Shown here piece after piece: positions 25,760-32,742 of a stretch of 64,000 bases of DNA. The notes beneath the pieces are model-generated. The model saw only the letters and a program-made list of their open reading frames with translations, had not been told where the DNA came from and made no database searches. Source of the stretch: an uncultured Bacteroidales bacterium (GTDB lineage Bacteria; Bacteroidota; Bacteroidia; Bacteroidales; ML635J-15); the NCBI GenBank assembly GCA_905234755.1, contig CAJOIT010000003.1:259135-323134 (forward strand). The letters run 5' to 3'. Positions within the stretch are counted from its first letter, which is position 1. Each line of letters opens with the position of its first letter. A program made the position numbers and the translations under genes.

Positions 25760-27295
25760 ATGAAAATACAGAATTTCAGTCAGTTGGGCAAGCGATCCAA
25801 CAATGAGGATAGTTTTGGCGTAAACGATGCGCTTATAACTGTATGCGACGGTATGGGCGGACATGTGTCGGGAGAAAGGGCTAGTTCGTTTGTGGTGAAG
25901 TCTATGCTTGAGGTTTTCTCTTCGCAGCAAAGCATAGGAAAAATGGATATTCAGAAGCAGTTGGACAACGTTCAGTTAAACATGAACGAACTTCTGGAGT
26001 CGGAACCCGAACTTGAGAAGATGGGGACCACTTTTACTGGTATATTTAAGACTCTAGATGTGTGGTATGCTGCACATATTGGCGACAGTAGGATATACCT
26101 GTTCCGCCCGTCGGAAGAGAAGCTGTGGCACACATGGGATCATTCGCTTGTGGGGGAACTTATGCGAACACATGAAATCACCTGCGAAGGAGGACGTTTC
26201 CATCCGATGTCAAATCGGATATCAAAAGCAATTATTGCCAGGAAGGATGGCAAGCCGGTGAGTGCATCAATTGTGAAGATTGATAACTTGAAGGTTGGTG
26301 ACATATTCTTGCTATGTTCCGATGGGGTTGTCGAAGGGTGCAGTGATGTTGATCTGGTTAATATTTTTTCCGATAACGAAAATACATTTGAGCAGAAGTG
26401 TGAAGCTGTAAGAAAATTATGCAGCGAGAACTCAAAGGACAATAATACAGCCGTAATGATTGAAATCGAGTCTCAGGATGAGTTTTCGTACGGAAGCAAT
26501 GACGAGCTTTCGTGGACTTCTTTCGATGAGGTTTTTGCCGACTATGAGAAGTATGTGAATGAGTCGCAGGATGACGGGGACGGTTATTCCATTGAAGTTG
26601 AAGAATCGCCTAAATCGCAGACGAAACCGCAACCCCAAATTAATGATTCTCCTGTTGGTAGTGCCGGTACTCCTAATATGTCGGCACCGGTAGTAAAGAG
26701 GTCTGTTTCCGATTCTCAAAGTGGCTCTTTTCCTGTTGGCACAAGAAAAAAACAGAAAATAATGCGGCTTGCAGTTGGAATTGTTGCCGTTCTTGTTGTG
26801 GCTGTTGTCGTATTCTTTATGATGAAAAAATGCAGTGGCAAGGCTGGCGGAGAAAGCAAAGAGCCGGTGAAAAAAGAACAGTCGGTAGTAGAAAACGCCA
26901 AAAATAATGCTAAACCAGCAACCACCGCAAATAATAAAGAAGAAAGTGTGAAAGGTGATGAAGAGACTGAATGTTTTAATAAATGCACCGACCTCGAAGG
27001 CTGTACTAAGTATATTGAAAATTATCCTAATGGTAAATTTGTAACGCAGGTAAAAGACTTAATAAATAAACTTGATGAGCAAACTTTTAAAGCATGCAAA
27101 TCTATTGGAGATTATGATAGTTATCTGAAAGATTTCCCTGATGGAAAATATAAAGATCAAGCAAAGGTTAAAAAGGGCGAACTGGAAAAGCAACAAAGAG
27201 ACGCAAACGGACAAAATGAAGGTCAAGAACTAGAAGAACCTGCTAAGGGAGATGATGTCAGCAATGAGGGTGATATAAAAGATAAGGATGAATGA
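25760..27295 (+). CDS. Membrane-anchored PP2C-type protein phosphatase
   Basis: 511 residues. Cytoplasmic PP2C domain at about 1-240 with metal ligands in NNEDSFG, VCDGMGGHVSGERAS, AHIGDSRIYLF, LLCSDGVVEG and KDNNTAVMIE; it should remove phosphate from Ser/Thr. After a Pro/Ser-rich linker comes one membrane segment (about 336-357) and an outside part with two repeats of about 35 residues: CFNKCTDLEGCTKYIENYPN and TFKACKSIGDYDSYLKDFPD. A similar repeat occurs just outside the membrane in kinase 1 (FEACTAVADYRAYIRDYG). The stop overlaps the caspase start (ATGA). Likely the opponent of the two kinases. Confidence 0.93.
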   Translation: MKIQNFSQLGKRSNNEDSFGVNDALITVCDGMGGHVSGERASSFVVKSMLEVFSSQQSIGKMDIQKQLDNVQLNMNELLESEPELEKMGTTFTGIFKTLDVWYAAHIGDSRIYLFRPSEEKLWHTWDHSLVGELMRTHEITCEGGRFHPMSNRISKAIIARKDGKPVSASIVKIDNLKVGDIFLLCSDGVVEGCSDVDLVNIFSDNENTFEQKCEAVRKLCSENSKDNNTAVMIEIESQDEFSYGSNDELSWTSFDEVFADYEKYVNESQDDGDGYSIEVEESPKSQTKPQPQINDSPVGSAGTPNMSAPVVKRSVSDSQSGSFPVGTRKKQKIMRLAVGIVAVLVVAVVVFFMMKKCSGKAGGESKEPVKKEQSVVENAKNNAKPATTANNKEESVKGDEETECFNKCTDLEGCTKYIENYPNGKFVTQVKDLINKLDEQTFKACKSIGDYDSYLKDFPDGKYKDQAKVKKGELEKQQRDANGQNEGQELEEPAKGDDVSNEGDIKDKDE

Positions 27296-28083
27296 AAAAA
27301 TATAGTTTCTTTATAATTTTACTGCTTGTTGTTGTCTGTCCTAATTTTGCAAGGGCCTATAACAACACTTATGCAGTAATTGTGGCTGTGGCCGACTACA
27401 AGTATTTCTCGCGTAGCGATGGAGATCTTGTCTATACGATAGCCGATGCGGTTGCGTTTAGCAATTTTCTTAAGTCGAGTAGGGGTGGCGGTGTTCCGTC
27501 GTCCAACATATTGCTGCTAACCGACGCCAATGCCTACAAGCAGAATATTATTGCGAAGGCTAAGGCTTTGTTTGCAAAAGCGCGAAAGGACGACCGCGTT
27601 ATATTCTTCTTTTCCGGTCATGGAAGCAAGGGCTATTTTCTACCGTATGATGCAACTTCGTATGGTGGAAATATGCTTTACTTCAGCGAAATAAAGGAGA
27701 TTTTCAGATGCGCGAAATGTGAAACAAAGCTCCTATTCGGCGATGCCTGCTTTTCGGGCAGCATGAAGAAGAACCTAAGTGCTCAGATGCAGCAAAGCAT
27801 ATCGGCAGGGGCGAAGACAGCCTCGTCGATGAACATTGCCGTTATGATGTCATGCTCCGAAAACGAATATTCAATAGAGTCTAGTTCTCTGGGGCATGGG
27901 CTTTTCACCTATTATCTCATGCAAGGTCTTGGCGGCAAGGCTAATCGCGACGGGAACAAGTATATAACAATACAGGAATTGTTCTACTATGTGCACAAAA
28001 ATGTGCGGGCAGGCTCAGGCAACAGCCAGACACCGGTGTTGTTCGGTAAATTCGATTTAAGATTGATTGTCGGTAAAGTGTAA
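27292..28083 (+). CDS. Secreted caspase-like protease (peptidase C14), first copy
   Basis: 263 residues. Signal peptide of about 23 residues (MKKYSFFIILLLVVVCPNFA). The p20-like domain begins YAVIVAVADY; the catalytic dyad is intact: His110 in FFFSGHGSKG and Cys153 in FGDACFSGSM. The later AVMMSCSENEYSIESS and GHGLFTYYLMQGLGG blocks match caspase/metacaspase relatives. Metacaspase-type enzymes cut after Arg or Lys, but the specificity here is not read from sequence. Translationally coupled to the phosphatase. Export is the notable feature: it should act outside the cytoplasm. Confidence 0.93.
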   Translation: MKKYSFFIILLLVVVCPNFARAYNNTYAVIVAVADYKYFSRSDGDLVYTIADAVAFSNFLKSSRGGGVPSSNILLLTDANAYKQNIIAKAKALFAKARKDDRVIFFFSGHGSKGYFLPYDATSYGGNMLYFSEIKEIFRCAKCETKLLFGDACFSGSMKKNLSAQMQQSISAGAKTASSMNIAVMMSCSENEYSIESSSLGHGLFTYYLMQGLGGKANRDGNKYITIQELFYYVHKNVRAGSGNSQTPVLFGKFDLRLIVGKV

Positions 28084-28095
28084 TTGGAAAACATA

Positions 28096-29031
28096 ATGTA
28101 CAAGGGATTTCTATTATTGACATTTGCGTTTGTGGTGACTGCTGGAGCCGCCAATGCTTACGAAAATACATACGCGGTCATAGTCGCTATTGACGACTAC
28201 GAAAACGACGATGTAATCAACGATGTTCCATTTCTCATTAACGGAGCCAGTGCATTTTACGACTTTTTAACTTCAAGGAGGGGTGGCACGGTGCCTTCGG
28301 GGAACATTTGCAAGCTTATCGACAAGGAGGCTACAAGGCAGAACATTATCGATAGGGCCACTGCCCTGTTTGCTAGGGCAAGCAGGAACGACCGCGTGAT
28401 TTTCTATTTCTGCGGACATGGTGGCGATGGCGGTTTTGCTCCATACGATTTTGACGGTTATGACTGGTCGGTATTGTCATACGGCGACATCAAGGCGATA
28501 TTTCGCAGCGCAAGCTGCGGCACGAAGCTGCTTTTTGCCGACGCTTGCAATTCGGGAGGCTTGAAAGGAAGCTCTAATGCGCATATAAGTCAGTCCATTG
28601 TCGGGGATTCTTCTACTGACGACATGAATATAGCAGTGATGACATCGTGCAGGGCCGGCGAGAATTCGATTGTGACATCGGCTCTTGAAATGGGCATCTT
28701 CTCGTATTGTCTGATCCAGGGACTTGGAGGCATGGCGAACAGCGACGGCAACGCATACATTACTATTCAGGAACTTTTCTATTATGTGTACAGGCAGGTG
28801 TTGGACAAGTCGAAAATGAAGCAGACTCCTCAGCTGTTTGGCAAGTTCGACTTAAGATTGATTGTGGCAAAAGTATATAGCAACAATGCAAGGAAAAGCA
28901 ATAAACGAATTTATACTAACGATCATACGGCAATGAAACATAACAAACAGAAACTCAGAAACGGCGAAGCCCTCAACGAAGTTAAACTTAGAAACCTGGA
29001 AACACAGAAACGAGAAACTTATAAACATTAG
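28096..29031 (+). CDS. Secreted caspase-like protease (peptidase C14), second copy
   Basis: 311 residues from ATG 28096 (a TTG 12 bases earlier is less likely). Signal peptide MYKGFLLLTFAFVVTAGAANA. Catalytic His108 in FYFCGHGGDG and Cys151 in FADACNSGG are intact, and LFGKFDLRLIVAKV aligns with the last residues of the first copy. After that point about 50 extra residues, rich in Lys, Arg and Asn, are coded by the GAAAC repeat DNA that follows, so the original stop has been lost. A tandem duplicate of the upstream gene with clear divergence. Confidence 0.92.
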   Translation: MYKGFLLLTFAFVVTAGAANAYENTYAVIVAIDDYENDDVINDVPFLINGASAFYDFLTSRRGGTVPSGNICKLIDKEATRQNIIDRATALFARASRNDRVIFYFCGHGGDGGFAPYDFDGYDWSVLSYGDIKAIFRSASCGTKLLFADACNSGGLKGSSNAHISQSIVGDSSTDDMNIAVMTSCRAGENSIVTSALEMGIFSYCLIQGLGGMANSDGNAYITIQELFYYVYRQVLDKSKMKQTPQLFGKFDLRLIVAKVYSNNARKSNKRIYTNDHTAMKHNKQKLRNGEALNEVKLRNLETQKRETYKH

Positions 29032-29075
29032 AAACTTAGAAACGGGCTTTGCCCATATAAACTTAGAAACCCAGA
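28936..29075 (+). repeat. GAAAC/palindrome repeats before kinase 1
   Basis: Repeated AGAAAC or TAAAC separated by ACGGCGAAGCC and GGGCTTTGCCC cores, ending in CAGAAAAGTAT immediately before the kinase 1 ATG; the same ending (AAGAAAAGTAT) precedes kinase 2. The first part is read as the C-terminal extension of caspase copy 2. Confidence 0.7.
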
Positions 29076-29082
29076 AAAGTAT

Positions 29083-30945
29083 ATGCAAGGAAAAACAATT
29101 AACGGATTTGAACTGAAGCGACAGCTTGGCGTAGGCGGCATGGCCGAGGTGTGGTATGCCGAGAATAAGATCGGAAAGAAGGCGGCGGTGAAGATGCTGC
29201 TTCCTAAGTTGTGTGAAGATGCCAACGTTGTCGGGAGATTTTTGACTGAGGCGAAGGTTACGGTTGGTCTTTCTCATCCTAACATCCGTCAGGTTTACGA
29301 CTATGGCGAAATTGACGGGCGACCGGCGATAGTGCAGGAATATCTCGACGGCGACGACCTGAAGGCTCTTATGAAGTCGGGAAGAAAATTTACTGGCGCC
29401 GAACTCGAAAAGTGGTGGAACCAGCTCGTCGACGCACTCTGCTATACGCACGGCAAAGGTGTTGTTCACCGCGACATTAAGCCTGCTAATATATTTGTCG
29501 ATACCGACGGCAACATAAAGCTGCTCGACTTCGGAATAGCAAAGCTGCGCGACAGCATAAGCATTACGCTGACAGGACAGAAGATTGGTACGCTCATGTA
29601 CATGAGTCCCGAACAGGTGAGGGACAGCAAGCGTATCGACTATCGTACCGACCTGTACTCGCTGGCGGTTACATTTGTCCATCTGCTTACAGGGCGAAAG
29701 CCGTACGACAGTGATACGAGCAGCGACTTCGAGATTAGCGAAAATATTGTTTACAAGCCGATTGACATGACTGGTGTGCCTGACAAGTGGCGCAACTTCC
29801 TTTTGCCTTATCTTGCGAAGAATCCAGAAGACAGGCCTGCGCTCAAGCATTTCGGCGAAAATGTGGCAGCAGGGGGGCGTTCCGCGGCTTCTCCAAATGT
29901 ACAGGCAAACTTGGCATCTTCCGACGGCGACGAAACCTGTGCCGATACACCAGCAGCACCGACAAAGCCAAAACCTGTGAGCCAAGCCCCCAAACCTCAG
30001 CGGCCTGAACCTGATAGGCGGAAGAACCGCAATGGGTTATGGATAGGACTGGGATTGGGAGTTGTTGCTGTTATATTGGCTATTGTCTTATGGCCAAAAT
30101 CACAAACCAGCATTGAACAGCCGGACGATGTCGTGAAAAGCGACGATGACATTGCTTTCGAAGCTTGCACAGCTGTTGCCGATTATCGCGCCTACATAAG
30201 GGACTACGGACACAACGCCGCACATTACAGCGAGGCAAACGACTATGTAGAAAAACATATTGCCGACAGTACAAAGGACGTGGAGCAGAAGAAAGCCGAC
30301 GATGAGGCGGCAAGAAAAGCGGCGGCCGAGGCTCAGAAGAAAGCAGGAAAGGGCACTTTGAACGGACACGACTGGATTGACTTGGGGCTTTCGGTAAGGT
30401 GGGCTACCTGCAATGTAGGCGCAACCAGTCCCGAAAGCTACGGCAACTACTACGCATGGGGCGAAACGAAGACCAAGTCGGCATATAGTTGGAACACCTA
30501 TAAATATTGCAACGGAGGCTATAGTACACTAACAAAATACTGCAATAGTTCGGAGTATGGCAATGGTGGATTTTCCGATAACCTTACAAAACTGCAACGG
30601 GCGGATGATGCTGCCGCCAACTGGGGTAGTGGCTGGCGTATGCCGACAAAAGCCGAATTCGAGGAACTGATAGTCAAGTGTAGTTGGAATTGGACAGGCA
30701 AAGGCTACAAGGTTACCGGACCCAACGGCAACTCTATTTTCCTGCCCGCTGCTGGCGGCCGCTACGACAGTAGTCTCTACTATGCCGGTTCCTACGGCTT
30801 CTACTGGTCGAGTTCGCTCTACACGGACTACCCGAGCATCGCGTGGTACCTCTCCTTCAATTCGGGCTATTACAGCATGCACAGCATCTACTACCGCTAC
30901 TATGGGTTTACTGTGCGCCCTGTTTGCGTGTCCGCCCAGAACTAA
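29083..30945 (+). CDS. Receptor-type Ser/Thr protein kinase with C-terminal FISUMP domain, DGR target 1
   Basis: 620 residues. Kinase domain about 7-270: glycine loop LGVGGMAEV, Lys37, HRDIKPAN (His129), DFG (Asp149) and MSPEQ are intact. A Pro/Lys-rich linker leads to one membrane segment (about 318-338), then a short repeat shared with the PP2C protein (about 361-395), an Ala/Lys/Glu-rich coiled stretch, and a FISUMP/C-type-lectin-like domain (about 425-620; DLGLSVRWATCNVG, SGWRMPTKAEFEEL, NSIFLPAAG). Variable region VR1 is residues 552-619, just before the stop. Topology predicts kinase inside and variable domain outside the inner membrane. Start is the ATG after the GAAAC repeat; the same context precedes kinase 2. 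Confidence 0.95.
   Translation: MQGKTINGFELKRQLGVGGMAEVWYAENKIGKKAAVKMLLPKLCEDANVVGRFLTEAKVTVGLSHPNIRQVYDYGEIDGRPAIVQEYLDGDDLKALMKSGRKFTGAELEKWWNQLVDALCYTHGKGVVHRDIKPANIFVDTDGNIKLLDFGIAKLRDSISITLTGQKIGTLMYMSPEQVRDSKRIDYRTDLYSLAVTFVHLLTGRKPYDSDTSSDFEISENIVYKPIDMTGVPDKWRNFLLPYLAKNPEDRPALKHFGENVAAGGRSAASPNVQANLASSDGDETCADTPAAPTKPKPVSQAPKPQRPEPDRRKNRNGLWIGLGLGVVAVILAIVLWPKSQTSIEQPDDVVKSDDDIAFEACTAVADYRAYIRDYGHNAAHYSEANDYVEKHIADSTKDVEQKKADDEAARKAAAEAQKKAGKGTLNGHDWIDLGLSVRWATCNVGATSPESYGNYYAWGETKTKSAYSWNTYKYCNGGYSTLTKYCNSSEYGNGGFSDNLTKLQRADDAAANWGSGWRMPTKAEFEELIVKCSWNWTGKGYKVTGPNGNSIFLPAAGGRYDSSLYYAGSYGFYWSSSLYTDYPSIAWYLSFNSGYYSMHSIYYRYYGFTVRPVCVSAQN
30735..30939 (+). repeat. DGR variable region VR1
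   Basis: Aligned by eye to the template 35446-35646 over 67 codons: 25 base differences, every one at a template adenine, mostly in AAC/AAT codons that become TAC, TAT, AGC, ATC, TTC, TCC, CAC or GGC. It has one extra codon after ATG-CAC-AGC-ATC, in the (AAC)4 run of the template. The 3' end (ACTGTGCGCCCTGTTTGCGT and the following TCCGCCCAG) is identical to the template and is the likely initiation-of-mutagenic-homing site; the next base then differs (AAC in VR, CAC in TR). Confidence 0.96.
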
Positions 30946-30987
30946 ACCATTGTCAGGCAGGAGAAGCAAGAAAGGCAAGAATGGCAA

Positions 30988-31062
30988 AATCGGCGGCGGA
31001 GCAGATGGCAGCCCGTGGCGCACACGGAGTGTGCCACCCAGCCGTCTGCTCCGCCGCTGATT
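30988..31062. repeat. Long inverted repeat downstream of VR1
   Basis: 21-base arms 30988-31008 and 31042-31062 with two mismatches (core GCGGCGGAGCAGA / TCTGCTCCGCCGC), starting 48 bases after VR1. Inside is a second stem GCACAC-gga-GTGTGC. A small CCGCT-gatt-AGCGG hairpin overlaps the right arm. Comparable to the hairpin/cruciform needed downstream of the variable region in the Bordetella phage DGR. Confidence 0.85.
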
Positions 31063-31153
31063 AGCGGTTTGGATTTTGGAAGAAAACGGAATATTAGTCG
31101 CCTGTGGCGGCAGGATTTTGAAAAAGTTGATTGATGTAAAATGATCGATTGTT

Positions 31154-31870
31154 ATGGATATAGAAATTAAAATAGGAAGAGATGTGGAAGGCGGTTCCGT
31201 ACTTCGTGTTCAGGAGGAGTACAAGCGTGTGAGCCGCTTCCATGCCACGCTGAAGTGGCACGACAGGCAGTTGACGATAGTCGATAACGATTCGGCAAAC
31301 GGAACTTTTGTCAACGGTCGCCGTGTGGCGAGTGCAAAGGTGGGTGAAAACGATAGGGTTTTTCTTGGTGGCACCAATCCTGGCAACTACCAGCTCGACT
31401 TGCACAAGATGGTGGAGCAGTGTACGCAGTATGAACTAAAGAGCAAGACCGACTTCACTGAGGAGTTCAAGGATTTGAAGCGTGCATACATTCGCTATCA
31501 GGAGGAAGTCGCGGAACTTAAGGCAAACGTAGCCAAAAAGTCGCAGACACCCAAGTTGATAATTACTATAATACCGTCAGTGGTAACAATATTGCTTGCT
31601 GTATTCTTGCCATTTAGGCCGGAAACTATGGCGTTGAGAATGGTTGTGGGTAGTTTGGGACCGGTGTTGTCAACTATCATTGGTTTTACGACACTTGGCA
31701 AAAATAGCAACGACATTACCGAAGAGTTAACCGACCTCCAGATAAAATACCAGCAAAAGTATAAGTGCCCCAAGTGCGGCAAGGAGTACAATATAGCAGC
31801 CATGCACTGGAAAAAGCTTGAGGCAGGTGGCGAATGTCCGTACAAGTGCGGAGCAAAATTCGTAAAGTAG
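31154..31870 (+). CDS. FHA-domain membrane protein with C-terminal zinc ribbon
   Basis: 238 residues. FHA domain at about 3-85 (SRFHATLKWHDRQL, DNDSANGTFVNG), a helical linker (about 95-130), two close membrane segments (about 133-155 and 161-180), then a C-terminal zinc ribbon CPKCGKEYN...CPYKCGAKF (about 208-236). It carries the same two modules as the FHA protein at 25179-25748 in opposite order and adds a membrane anchor. As a phosphothreonine reader at the membrane it is a likely partner of kinase 1, encoded 200 bases upstream. The gap between them holds the VR1 inverted repeat and a small CGCC-tgt-GGCG hairpin (about 31100). Confidence 0.9.
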   Translation: MDIEIKIGRDVEGGSVLRVQEEYKRVSRFHATLKWHDRQLTIVDNDSANGTFVNGRRVASAKVGENDRVFLGGTNPGNYQLDLHKMVEQCTQYELKSKTDFTEEFKDLKRAYIRYQEEVAELKANVAKKSQTPKLIITIIPSVVTILLAVFLPFRPETMALRMVVGSLGPVLSTIIGFTTLGKNSNDITEELTDLQIKYQQKYKCPKCGKEYNIAAMHWKKLEAGGECPYKCGAKFVK

Positions 31871-31891
31871 AAATGTATAATGATACTAAAA

Positions 31892-32500
31892 ATGAAGAAA
31901 GCGGCGATATGTTTGTTTTTATGCATTGCGGTAGCTGGTAGTGCATTGTCGCAGGTTCCTCAGAAGCCTTCGCGCGGTCAGATTGCAGCCGACCTTGTTG
32001 GTAAAAAACTCGCCGAGGGAGTAGAGGACGGCTGGTTCGATTCGGAATGGCGTTACGAGATAAAGCGTGGCAGCATAAAGGGAATGAATATCGAGAAGAC
32101 TCTGAAAAATACTAATACGGACTATTGCGTCGTAGTGCTGCTAAAGTTACAGAGTGAGATAAATACATTCATGGCAAGGGTGAAGATTAATTACCATCTT
32201 GTACAAGGCAAGTGGAGGTTGGAGTTTGTAAATTCCGTGGGAATGAAGATAGTCAGGACCCATAAGTACGACGACTGCATACAGTTTGCCATAGTTGATG
32301 ACGGCTGGGGAGGTGTTGACGCCCTGCAGCTGACCAACAAGGTTGAGATTGAACTTGCCGTTGCCGGGTATTTCTATGCTTTCGGGCAGTGGAAAAAGTT
32401 TGCCGTAAAAGTAGGTCCTCATGGACAAAAGCAGGTTGGTGGCACTTTCGGCGGAGGCAGCGTAGAATCGTACAAGGTCGAATTTATCGAAAGGCTGTGA
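31892..32500 (+). CDS. Secreted protein of unknown function in the DGR locus
   Basis: 202 residues from ATG 31892 (ATG 31880 in the same frame is also possible). Signal peptide MKKAAICLFLCIAVAGSALS. The mature part has alternating beta-like strands (YCVVVLLKLQSEINTFMARV, then FAIVDDGWGGVDAL and VEIELAVAGYFYAF) and no known motif. It follows the membrane FHA gene by 21 bases, so it is likely made with it. Being exported, it could be a ligand, adaptor or caspase substrate of the system; this is inference from position only. Confidence 0.7.
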   Translation: MKKAAICLFLCIAVAGSALSQVPQKPSRGQIAADLVGKKLAEGVEDGWFDSEWRYEIKRGSIKGMNIEKTLKNTNTDYCVVVLLKLQSEINTFMARVKINYHLVQGKWRLEFVNSVGMKIVRTHKYDDCIQFAIVDDGWGGVDALQLTNKVEIELAVAGYFYAFGQWKKFAVKVGPHGQKQVGGTFGGGSVESYKVEFIERL

Positions 32501-32578
32501 ATAATGGACAATTAACAATGGACAATTAACAATGGACAATTAACAATGGACAATTAACAATGGACAATTGATAATGGA
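32501..32578 (+). repeat. Tandem 16-base AATGGACAATTAAC repeats
   Basis: About five head-to-tail copies of AATGGACAATTAAC-type units directly after the stop of the secreted gene. Single or double copies of the same motif occur at 35146-35184, about 47096-47122 and near 15104. Confidence 0.8.
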
Positions 32579-32609
32579 TAATCATATTAAACTTTGAACC
32601 TTAAACTTT

Positions 32610-32735
32610 GAACAACATAGAAACGCCACAGGCACTGAAACACAGAAACAATTAGAAACTTAGAAACGGGCTTTAGCCCATAAAAACACAGAAACGTGAA
32701 ACATATAAACGGGCTTTAGCCCATATAAACAAAGA
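32610..32735 (+). repeat. GAAAC/palindrome repeats before kinase 2
   Basis: Units AGAAAC plus GCCACAGGC or GGGCTTTAGCCC; the GGGCTTTAGCCCAT core appears twice (about 32668 and 32710). It ends in AAAGAAAAGTAT just before the kinase 2 ATG, as at kinase 1. Confidence 0.7.
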
Positions 32736-32742
32736 AAAGTAT

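Noticed and set aside
28852-29985. 377-codon minus-strand frame opposite kinase 1
   Set aside because: Antisense of intact kinase motifs; no domain of its own.
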